This document shows positions 32,472-39,873 of a stretch of DNA of 64,000 nt, in pieces; the stretch's first letter is position 1; each line of letters starts with the position of its first letter. The translations under genes were made by a program, and so were the position numbers. This stretch comes from Streptomyces fructofermentans (GTDB taxonomy: Bacteria > Actinomycetota > Actinomycetes > Streptomycetales > Streptomycetaceae), in assembly GCF_014651055.1 (NCBI RefSeq), contig NZ_BMWD01000023.1, forward strand, positions 62,001 to 126,000, given 5' to 3'. The notes below the pieces were generated by a model. That model was not told where the DNA came from. It saw nothing but the letters and a program-made list of their open reading frames with translations, and made no database searches.

Positions 32472-35231
32472 TCAGAGCGCCATGTGCAGCTGCCGGCGGG
32501 AGTTGATGCCGAGCTTCGCGTACACCTTCCGCAGGTGCCACTCCACGGTGTGCGGGCTGAGGAACAGCTGCGCACCGATCTCGGAGTTCGTCAGTCCGCC
32601 GCGGGCGAGCTGCGCGATCTGCTTCTCCTGGGCGGTCAGCGGCGTTGGGGCGGCGCCCGTGCGGGCGGACAGGGTGTCGCCGGTCGCCCGCAGCTCGCGC
32701 ACGGCGCGTTCGGCCAACGCCTCCGCACCGAACGTGCTGAACATCGCGTGCGCGGTGCGCAGGTGATGACGGGCGTCACCGCGCCGGTTCTCACGGCGCA
32801 GCCACTCCCCGTACGCGAGGTGCGTCCGGGCGAGCTCCGAGTGGACCAGGGTGCGCTCGAACCGCTCGACGGCCTCGCGGTACAGCGTGTCGGCTTCGGC
32901 GCCCCGGGTGAGCAGGGCGCGTGAGCGTGCCTGCGTGCCGAGCGCCCAGTCCGTGCCGGCGGCATCCGTGATCCGCGTCAGCCGGGCCAGCGCCGGCTCC
33001 GCCACCTCGGGGCGACCGAGGCGTGCCCCGGCCTCCACGAGCTCGACGAGCGCCCGGTTCGCCGCGATCAGGTTCCACGGATCGCGGCTCGCCTCACGGG
33101 CGGCGGCCAGGGCCTCCTCGTACATGCCCAGGCTGTTGTAGAGGACGGCCAGCGCGCGCTGCGTGATGGCCACCCCGAACCCCGTCTCCTCGCGGCCCGC
33201 CGTGCCGTCCATGCCGGCACGGATCAGGTCGGCCGCCTCACGGTCACGGCCCTGCCAGGCGGCGAGGGTCAGCGTGCCGAACGCCGTGAAGCCGCTGTCG
33301 GCGGCCTCCTGGATCGCGGCGATCTCCGCGGTGAGCAGGGCGGCGGCCTCCAGTTCGCCCGCGCTCACGTGGACGACGACCCGTGAGTTCAGTGCGAGCG
33401 GCAGCTCGGCCAGTGCGCCGACGGCGCGGGCGGTCCGCACGTGCCGCTCCGACAGTTCGGTCCAGGCCCGGTCGTCCCACATCTCCGCCGCGAGCACGGA
33501 GGCCAGCCACGACCAGCGCAGGACTTCCTCGGTCCCGGTCTCCTGGCGGAGGGCTCGCACCACGGCGCGTGAAGCGTCGGCTGCGGCCTCGTACCCGTCG
33601 GAGAAGCGGGTGGACAGGGCGTCCAGCAGCAGATCGACATGGCGAGGGGGGTTCGCCGCGCGGGGTGCGATCTGCTGGGCGGCTGCCGCGATGTTGCGGA
33701 CGTCGATCCCGGAAGCGGGGCGTCCCGCGAACGTGGCGGCCGAGATGGTGTCGAGGAACGTCTCCCGGGCCAGGTCCGCGTCCAGCGGTACGAGATCCCG
33801 CGCGGCGGCCAGCAGGGCGGTCAGCGCTTCGGCGCCGTGGGTCGAGGAGAAGGCGATGCGGGCCCGCAGCAGCGCTGCCCGGGCGCGACCGCGTTCGTCC
33901 GCGGCGGTGCTCTCGGCCAGGGCCAGCAGTTCGCGTGCCGCGGTCGGCGCACCCGCGCGGAGCTTCGCCTCGGCGGCGGCAAGAGCCCGGGCGGCCTTGC
34001 GGCGCGGTTGGGGGGTCAGCACCGCCGCGTGCGCGAGGAAGGCAGCCGCCGCGGCAGCTCCGCCCCGCGACATCGCGCGTCCGGCGGCCGCTTCCAGGTC
34101 GGCTGCGACGGCCTCGTCGGGGCGTACGGTCGCCCGCGCCAGATGCCATGCGCGGCGGTCGGGGTCGAGGGACCGGTCGGTCACCTCCGCCAGTACGCGA
34201 TGGGTCTCCCGTACGTCGGACAGCGACGCCGAGCGGTAGATCGCCGAGCGCAGAAGCGGATGCCGGAAGCGCACCAGCGCACCGATGTCGAGCAGCCCGG
34301 CGGCCACGGCCGGGCCGACCGCGCCAGGGGCGATGTCCACGCGTCTCGTCGCACGGCGCAGCAGGGTGACATCGCCGATCGGTTCCGCGGCGGCGAGCAG
34401 CAGGACGCGCTGGGTGTCGGCGGGGAGGGCGCGCACCCGGGTGAGGTAGCTCCGCTCGATCCGCTTGGCCACCGGGCCCGGGTCGGGCAGACCGAGGGCG
34501 TCGGCGGGTTCCGCGTCCCTGCGGTCCTGGGGGAGCTCCAGCAGGGCCAGCGGGTTGCCCCGCGCCTCGGCGAGGATCCGCTCGCGGACCTGGTCGTCCA
34601 CGGGCGTCCCCGGCACCGAATCCAGCAGGGCGCGGGCATCGGCGTTCGCCAGGCCCTCAAGCGTCAGCCCGGGCAGGTCGGCGAAGTCGTCCCGTCCCGG
34701 GGGCTCCCGGGTGGCGAACACCATCGCGAGCGGTTCGGCGAGCATGCGCCGCGCCACGAACGACATGGTCTGCGCGGACACCTTGTCGAGCCATTGCGCA
34801 TCGTCCACGAGGCAGAACAAGGGTTTCTCGGCAGCCGCGTCGGTCAGCAGCCCGAGGACGGCCAGGCCGACCAGGAACCGGTCCGGAGGCGGTGCCGTGC
34901 TGAGCCCGAAGGCCGTGGAGAGCGCTTCTCTCTGCGGGCCCGGAAGACGCGCGGCATGTTCGAGGAACGGGGCGCAGAGCTGGTGCAGCCCTGCGTAGGG
35001 CAGTTCCATCTCGGATTCGGCGCCTGCTCCCCGCGTGACGCGGTGGCCGGCCGCGCGTGCCGCCAGATGGTCCAGGAGGGCCGTCTTCCCCATCCCGGCC
35101 TCACCGCGCAGGACCAGGACGGCACTTCGGCCCGCCTCGACGGCACGGGTGACCGCGTCGAGCGCGTCGCGCTCGCGCTTCCTGCCGCGCAGTGGCCTGC
35201 GGCCGTCGTCGTTCGTCCCGAGCCGCCCCAC
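32472..35231 (-). CDS. LAL-type LuxR-family transcriptional regulator, about 919 aa
   Basis: Walker A GEAGMGKT (43-50 from the chosen start), SEMELPYAGLHQLCAPFL, Walker B LFCLVDDAQWLDKVSAQTM, a long helical region, and a terminal HTH (LTAQEKQIAQLARGGLTNSEIG, SPHTVEWHLRKVYAKLG). The start is uncertain: a GTG at 35231 (VGRLGTNDDG) lacks a good ribosome site, and an in-frame ATG lies 48 bases upstream at 35279. The gene is divergent from the whiB-like gene, with about 240 bases between them, and may autoregulate or control it. Confidence 0.91.
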   Translation of the reverse strand: MGRLGTNDDGRRPLRGRKRERDALDAVTRAVEAGRSAVLVLRGEAGMGKTALLDHLAARAAGHRVTRGAGAESEMELPYAGLHQLCAPFLEHAARLPGPQREALSTAFGLSTAPPPDRFLVGLAVLGLLTDAAAEKPLFCLVDDAQWLDKVSAQTMSFVARRMLAEPLAMVFATREPPGRDDFADLPGLTLEGLANADARALLDSVPGTPVDDQVRERILAEARGNPLALLELPQDRRDAEPADALGLPDPGPVAKRIERSYLTRVRALPADTQRVLLLAAAEPIGDVTLLRRATRRVDIAPGAVGPAVAAGLLDIGALVRFRHPLLRSAIYRSASLSDVRETHRVLAEVTDRSLDPDRRAWHLARATVRPDEAVAADLEAAAGRAMSRGGAAAAAAFLAHAAVLTPQPRRKAARALAAAEAKLRAGAPTAARELLALAESTAADERGRARAALLRARIAFSSTHGAEALTALLAAARDLVPLDADLARETFLDTISAATFAGRPASGIDVRNIAAAAQQIAPRAANPPRHVDLLLDALSTRFSDGYEAAADASRAVVRALRQETGTEEVLRWSWLASVLAAEMWDDRAWTELSERHVRTARAVGALAELPLALNSRVVVHVSAGELEAAALLTAEIAAIQEAADSGFTAFGTLTLAAWQGRDREAADLIRAGMDGTAGREETGFGVAITQRALAVLYNSLGMYEEALAAAREASRDPWNLIAANRALVELVEAGARLGRPEVAEPALARLTRITDAAGTDWALGTQARSRALLTRGAEADTLYREAVERFERTLVHSELARTHLAYGEWLRRENRRGDARHHLRTAHAMFSTFGAEALAERAVRELRATGDTLSARTGAAPTPLTAQEKQIAQLARGGLTNSEIGAQLFLSPHTVEWHLRKVYAKLGINSRRQLHMAL

Positions 35232-35470
35232 GCGGGGAGCATAACAACGTCCTGGGTGCCCGGGCCTGCGACGCCACATGCCGGACGTGCCTGCTCAACA
35301 GGCAGGACGGCGCCCCGGCGGCAGGCAGCGGGGGGCCGGTGCGGAGGCGGGCGGCGCACGGTGTCCCACTGTCTTTGCGGCCGTGGGAGCGGCGTCACAC
35401 GCCCATCGGTTGTCCGGTCTCACAGGTATGGAACCGCGACCGTACGCATGCATCCCCCAGGAGGTGCCTC

Positions 35471-35740
35471 ATGGACTGGCGTGAACGCTCGCTCTGCCGG
35501 TACGAGGCCCCTGACCTCTTCTTCCCGATCGGCACCCATGACAGAGGGCCGGCCCTTCTGCAGACGGACGAGGCCAAGGCCGTCTGCCGCCGCTGCCCCG
35601 TGATGGGGCGCTGCCTGGACTGGGCCCTGGAGAGCGGCCCGGTGGAGGGTGTCTGGGGCGCCACCACGGAGGCGGAACGCCGCGCCCTGCGCCGACGTGC
35701 GGCACGGATGACCGGAACCAGGACGATGTCCGCGGCGTAG
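35471..35740 (+). CDS. WhiB-like (Wbl) iron-sulfur transcription factor, 89 aa
   Basis: Small actinobacterial Fe-S regulator. The four cluster cysteines are visible: one in SLCRYEAPDLFFP (near residue 9) and three in CRRCPVMGRC (C-x2-C-x5-C). The beta-turn GVWGAT follows, with Ala in place of the second Gly of the usual GVWGG. A basic C-terminus (RRALRRRAARM) contacts DNA in the family. The ATG follows AGGAGG by seven bases. Wbl proteins sense NO or redox changes through the cluster and often work with a sigma factor. Confidence 0.93.
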   Translation: MDWRERSLCRYEAPDLFFPIGTHDRGPALLQTDEAKAVCRRCPVMGRCLDWALESGPVEGVWGATTEAERRALRRRAARMTGTRTMSAA

Positions 35741-35799
35741 GAGCGGCGCCCCGGCGACGGCCGAGTGGTCGTCGCACCGGTCCGGACCCACGGGGATGT

Positions 35800-35813
35800 C
35801 ACAACATGTTGTG
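35800..35813. promoter_or_regulatory. perfect 14-bp palindrome in a convergent intergenic region
   Basis: CACAACATGTTGTG is self-complementary over all 14 bases. It lies between the ends of the whiB-like gene (plus) and the yceI-like gene (minus), which is an unexpected place for an operator. A hairpin function is limited by the absence of a loop. Confidence 0.4.
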
Positions 35814-35896
35814 CCGAGCGGGGGCGCGGGGCGGCGGTGTGGCGGTCGATGATGCGGGCGGGGGATCGAAGCGCCTCCGGCCCGCACCGTCGTGTG

Positions 35897-36496
35897 TCAC
35901 ACCGCCGGGGTCTCCTCGACCCGTACCGCCGAGATGTCCAGGGTCAGCGTGACCTTGTCGCTGATGAGGACGCCACCGGTCTCCAGCGCGGTGTTCCAGG
36001 TCAGCCCCCAGTCGGAGCGACGGAGCGTGGCCGTGGCCTCGAAGCCGACCCGCTGCTGTCCGTAGGCGTCCTCGCCGGCCCCTCCGAATGCGATGTCGAG
36101 GGCGAGGGGGAGTTCGATGCCCTTGATGCTCAGGCGGCCGTCGAGACGGAAGGCGTCGTGGCCGAGCGGCGAGATCCCGGTGCTGTGGAAGACCATCAGC
36201 GGGAAGGTCGCGGAGTCGAAGAATTCCGGTCCTTTCAGGTGTGCGTCGCGTTCCTGAATCCCTGTTTCCGTGCTGTTCGTCTGCATGCTCACATGGGCCT
36301 CGGAGCGGGCGGGGTCGGATCCGTCGAGCTTGAGGAGGCCCTCGTAGCGGGTGAACCGGCCCCGGACGTTCGAGATCATGGCGTGCCGGACGGCGAATCC
36401 GATCGTGCTGTGGACCGGATCTATGGCGTAGGTGCCGGTCAGTGCCGCATAGGAATGCGGCTCCCGGGATGCCGGCTGGTCTTTTCGCACGAACAT
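35897..36496 (-). CDS. YceI-family protein, 199 aa
   Basis: The family forms a lipocalin-like barrel that binds isoprenoid or other amphiphilic molecules. Conserved parts are TGTYAIDPVHSTIGFAVRHAM at the N-terminus, VRGRFTRYEGLLKLD, a central HVSMQTNSTETGIQERDAHLK, and the terminal LISDKVTLTLDISAV. No signal peptide is seen, so a cytoplasmic form is likely. The ATG at 36496 has AAAGG eight bases upstream. A terminator separates it from the NmrA-like gene upstream, although readthrough is possible. Confidence 0.9.
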   Translation of the reverse strand: MFVRKDQPASREPHSYAALTGTYAIDPVHSTIGFAVRHAMISNVRGRFTRYEGLLKLDGSDPARSEAHVSMQTNSTETGIQERDAHLKGPEFFDSATFPLMVFHSTGISPLGHDAFRLDGRLSIKGIELPLALDIAFGGAGEDAYGQQRVGFEATATLRRSDWGLTWNTALETGGVLISDKVTLTLDISAVRVEETPAV

Positions 36497-36536
36497 GATG
36501 CATGCCTTTTCTATGCGTTTGTCGCTCCACGGGGAA

Positions 36537-36569
36537 GGGCCTGCCGTCCGCGGTGCGGACGGCAGGCCC
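36537..36569 (-). terminator. perfect 15-bp hairpin terminator
   Basis: GGGCCTGCCGTCCGC at 36537-36551 pairs perfectly with GCGGACGGCAGGCCC at 36555-36569 over a three-base loop. It lies 39 bases past the stop of the NmrA-like gene and 40 bases before the start of the yceI-like gene. Confidence 0.85.
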
Positions 36570-36608
36570 CCGGCGGGGTGAGAGCCGCGGGCGGCCGTCA
36601 CCCGGCGA

Positions 36609-37352
36609 TCACTGCTGCGCGAGCCAGTCGGCGAAACGGGTCTCCGCGATGTTGGCGTCCGGGCCGGGCAGCAGGGTGTCCTCCCGCAGCTCCGCACCGA
36701 AGTAGGGGGCGTGCACGTCCGTCACGACGTGCCGGGGGTCGTTCCTGGCGGCGAGGCCCTTGCCGATCAGCTCGTCCAGCTGGAAGGTGTCCGGGCCCGC
36801 CACCTCCACCACGCCGTTGACCGGTGTGCCGACGGCCGTACGTCCCACCGTGGCGGCGACGTCGTCGGAGTGGACCGGACGGATCTTGACCGGGGCCAGG
36901 CGGACCGTGTCGCCGTCGGTCGCCGCCGCGGCGATGCTCTTCATGAACTCGAAGAACTGGGTGGCGTGGACGATGGAGTACGGGATCCCCGACGACCTGA
37001 TCAGCTCTTCCTGGGCCTGCTTGGCGCGGAAGTAGCCGCTCTGCTGGAGCCGTTCGGTACCCACCACCGAGAGGGCGACGTGGTGGCCCACTCCGGCGTT
37101 CGCCTCCGCCTTGAGGAGGTTGGTGGTCGAGGTGCGGAAGAACTCCAGGACCGCGTCGTCCTCGAACGAGGGGGAGTTGGACACGTCGACCACGACCGAC
37201 GCTCCGCTCAGGACCTCGGCCAGGCCCTCACCCGTCAGTGTGTTGACGCCGGTGTTGGGAGCGGCGGGCACTGCCTCGTGGCCGTGCTCATTGAGCTTGG
37301 CGACCAGCTTCGAGCCGATGAGTCCGGTACCGCCGATGACTACGACCTTCAT
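36609..37352 (-). CDS. NmrA-like NAD(P)-binding SDR (atypical), 247 aa
   Basis: An atypical short-chain dehydrogenase/NmrA-type Rossmann protein. The dinucleotide-binding motif is VVIGGTGLIGSKLVAKL at the very N-terminus, followed by VVVDVSNSP and HVALSVVGTERLQQSGYFRAK. The Tyr-x3-Lys of that segment (YFRAK) may be the catalytic pair. The later SIVHATQFFEF and VAGPDTFQLDEL are typical of the group. Such proteins act as NADPH sensors or reductases. The ATG at 37352 follows AAAGGA by nine bases. Confidence 0.9.
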   Translation of the reverse strand: MKVVVIGGTGLIGSKLVAKLNEHGHEAVPAAPNTGVNTLTGEGLAEVLSGASVVVDVSNSPSFEDDAVLEFFRTSTTNLLKAEANAGVGHHVALSVVGTERLQQSGYFRAKQAQEELIRSSGIPYSIVHATQFFEFMKSIAAAATDGDTVRLAPVKIRPVHSDDVAATVGRTAVGTPVNGVVEVAGPDTFQLDELIGKGLAARNDPRHVVTDVHAPYFGAELREDTLLPGPDANIAETRFADWLAQQ

Positions 37353-37869
37353 AGTGGCAATCCTTTCGGGATGCTGTTGTTGGCTACAGGGGAGACGACC
37401 GGCCCTGAACGCTTCGTGTGACGCTCGGCGGCCACATTCTTTTGATGGTTCTGTTCGCGGCCCGGGAAGGACGGGCGAGGGCCGGTCGAGGGGCCCTTTG
37501 CGTGGGGGAGCGGGGGCGCGCGGGTGCTGCTCTGCCCGGCTCACGGGTAGGACCGCGTGTACGGAGGCGCTGTGACGCGCCGAGGCCGTCCGGCGCGGCA
37601 GGGAGGGCATGACGGGGAGAGCGCGGCGGGGAGGGCGTGGCGGGGAGGGCTGCCGTGCGGCGGACCCCGTGACCGCGGTCTCTGTCACGGATGCCCGGCG
37701 TGCTCGGTCGGCAGGGCATGACGATCACCGCAGAAGGCGCCGCGCTGCCGGTCGTGACGGCGCGCCCGGGGGCAGCAGCGGGGTGCCGGCGGGGCCCGCG
37801 GGCCCGTGTCCGGGGGCTACGGCCCGGCCGGGCGTGTCCGCGGGGCGGTTCCGCCGTCCGCCGGACGGT
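37353..37869. other. 517-base stretch, divergent promoters, no supported gene
   Basis: It separates the NmrA-like gene (minus) and the DUF5134 gene (plus). GC-bias frames only. A GGCGGGGAGGGC direct repeat lies near 37625-37650. The DUF5134 start could lie somewhat upstream of 37870. Confidence 0.4.
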
Positions 37870-38502
37870 GTGACCGGCGTGGATACGGCTGTCCTCGTTC
37901 CGCGCTGCTTGCTGACCGTGCTGTTCGCCGCCGTGGCCGCGCACGGCCTGTGGCGTGGACGCCGGTCGGCGGACCGCGGATGGCGCGGCCGGGTCGATGG
38001 CTTCCTGCACGCCGTGATGGCCGTGGCGATGGCCGCCATGCCCTGGGGCCGGGACTGGGACTGGGGCCGGGAGTGGAGCCGGGGGCTGCCCGTGGTGGCG
38101 ATGACGGTCCTGTTCGGCGCGGCCGCGCTGTGGTTTCCGCTGATCGCGATCGTGCGGAGGAACGACCGTGGGACCGCGCTGGTCGACCGGTTGCCGCACA
38201 CGGTCGGTATGGCTGCGATGGTGTGGATGCTGCAGGCCCCTCATGCCGGTGGGGAGCGCGAGCACGTGAACCTGGCCGACGGCTCTTCGCCGGCGCATCA
38301 CGCCGCGACCGGGCCGGCGGTCACCGCGCTGCTGGCGATGCTTCTGCTGGGGTGCGCGTTGCGGTCGTTGACGCGGTCCATGCCGCCACTGTGGGCGGTG
38401 GCCGCCGGCACCGGCGCCGGGGCGGCCGCGGAGCCCTACCGCCAGGCCGGGGAGGGCGCGATGGCCCTGGGCGCGGCCGTCATGCTGGTGATGCCGCACT
38501 GA
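37870..38502 (+). CDS. DUF5134 membrane protein, about 210 aa
   Basis: A multi-pass membrane protein with five to six hydrophobic segments (LVPRCLLTVLFAAVAAHGLW, AVMAVAMAAMPWG, VVAMTVLFGAAALWFPLIAIV, AVTALLAMLLLGCALR, GAMALGAAVMLVM). The TM1 and TM2 pattern with HAVMAVAMAAMPWG matches DUF5134, an actinobacterial family of unknown function that often lies near redox or copper genes. A His-rich loop (HHAATGP, then HAGGEREH) sits between the segments. The GTG at 37870 is the first plausible start but has a weak ribosome site; another in-frame GTG lies at 37879. Confidence 0.75.
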   Translation: MTGVDTAVLVPRCLLTVLFAAVAAHGLWRGRRSADRGWRGRVDGFLHAVMAVAMAAMPWGRDWDWGREWSRGLPVVAMTVLFGAAALWFPLIAIVRRNDRGTALVDRLPHTVGMAAMVWMLQAPHAGGEREHVNLADGSSPAHHAATGPAVTALLAMLLLGCALRSLTRSMPPLWAVAAGTGAGAAAEPYRQAGEGAMALGAAVMLVMPH

Positions 38503-38626
38503 ACTGCTCGGGCGCACTGACTGCCCGGGCGCGGGGGCCGAGCGGTGCGCCGACACCGCCAACGTTGTGATTCCTGCCCCACCCGTGCGACGCGAATTTG
38601 ACTAGGTGGCACACGTTGCACATCAT

Positions 38627-38651
38627 GTTCTATGTTCAATGAACTTCGAAC
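38627..38651. promoter_or_regulatory. nested inverted repeat, putative operator of the SDR gene
   Basis: Two GTTC boxes and two GAAC boxes are spaced by exactly three bases each (GTTC-N3-GTTC-N3-GAAC-N3-GAAC), giving a 25-bp symmetric site ending 12 bases before the SDR start codon. The inner core GTTCAATGAAC alone is an 11-bp inverted repeat. The position would block transcription or translation start when occupied. Confidence 0.6.
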
Positions 38652-38663
38652 GATGAGGGTCTG

Positions 38664-39434
38664 ATGACCGCGAACTCGACCAGTCGAACCTCCTTCTCCG
38701 GGCATGTTGCGATCGTCACCGGGGCCGGATCGGGTATCGGACGCGCCACCGCTGTCGCGTTCGCAGAAGCCGGCGCGCACGTACTCGGCGTGGGCCGCCG
38801 CGAGGAGCCCCTGAAGAAGACAGCGGCAATGAACAGCAACATCAAGATCCTGGCCGTCGACGTCTGCGCGGACGGCGCACCCGACGAGATCGTCCGCACC
38901 GCCGTCCAGCAGTGGGGACGCCTCGACCACGTGGTCAACAACGCCGGAGCGACAGCGGTCATGCCGCTGGCGGACACGGAAAAGGAGATCGTCCTCGACC
39001 TCCTCGCGGTCAACGTCGTCGCTCCCAGCCTGCTCGCACGCGCCGCCCTGCCGCATCTGCGGGAGACCTCCGGAACGATCATCAACCTCTCCAGCACCTA
39101 CGGGCACCGGCCGATGGCCGGCGGCGCGCACTACGCGGCCACCAAGGCCGCCATCGAGCAGCTGACCCGCAGCTGGGCGCTCGAACTCGCCGGCGAAGGC
39201 GTCCGTGTCAACGCGGTCGCTCCCGGCCCCACCCGGACCGACGTCATGCTGCACGCCGGCCTCAGCCCTGAAGCCGCCAACGACATGTACGCCTACGAGC
39301 GCGAACGCATCCCCACGCACCACATCGCCGACGCGGACGAGATGGCCCACTGGGTCCTGCGGCTGGCGGAGCCCGCCGGACGCCATGCGACCGGCCAGGT
39401 GATCACGGTCGACGGCGGTCTCGAACTGATCTGA
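38664..39434 (+). CDS. SDR-family NAD(P)-dependent oxidoreductase, 256 aa
   Basis: A classical short-chain dehydrogenase: cofactor motif VTGAGSGIGRAT, NNAG at residues about 92-95, catalytic Ser in IINLSSTYG, and Tyr-x3-Lys in HYAATKAAIEQL. The C-terminus GRHATGQVITVDGGLELI is typical. It should reduce a ketone or oxidise an alcohol with NAD(P)H; the acidic residue after the second strand is not obvious, and GVGRREEP suggests NADP. The promoter region contains a nested inverted repeat. It is monocistronic. Confidence 0.92.
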   Translation: MTANSTSRTSFSGHVAIVTGAGSGIGRATAVAFAEAGAHVLGVGRREEPLKKTAAMNSNIKILAVDVCADGAPDEIVRTAVQQWGRLDHVVNNAGATAVMPLADTEKEIVLDLLAVNVVAPSLLARAALPHLRETSGTIINLSSTYGHRPMAGGAHYAATKAAIEQLTRSWALELAGEGVRVNAVAPGPTRTDVMLHAGLSPEAANDMYAYERERIPTHHIADADEMAHWVLRLAEPAGRHATGQVITVDGGLELI

Positions 39435-39873
39435 CACCACGCCGCTTCCGCGGCCGTGCCCCGTGACCGGCCGTGACCGGAACGGAGGAGGCCAGGGCCT
39501 CGGCCCGGCCGCCCCCGGCCCGCCGGGCTGTCGCCGCCCACCGGGTTGCCGCCGCGCATGACACCGAAGCGCGCCGAAGCCGCTGCCCGCCAGCCCGGCA
39601 GCCCCGCAGCCCGGAAACAGAAGCCGGCCACGGGTACGTCCCGCAAGCACCCGAGCGAAGATCCGCCTCGGGTGCCGGGAAGCAGGCCGTCCGCGTCACA
39701 AAACCGGGCCCATCCCGGTCAACCTGCTGAACCGGCCCGATCAACGCACCGCACAGCACCCCCAGGAGCGAACAAACGCGCAGTTCACAAGGCTTCCGTG
39801 CCCCTACGTCGTCCAGCGATCGTCCCGACAACCGCCGGGGCACGCCTCCGCCCAGCCCTAGGAGCCGTCTCCC
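39435..39873. other. 439-base stretch without a supported gene
   Basis: Intergenic region between the SDR gene and the fifth LAL gene. It contains only GC-bias frames. The promoter of the LAL gene should lie in its 3' part. Confidence 0.45.

Noticed and set aside
37384..38562. Minus-strand frame of 392 codons across the DUF5134 gene
   Set aside because: The plus strand encodes a clear multi-pass membrane protein; the opposite frame is low-complexity His/Arg/Pro-rich.
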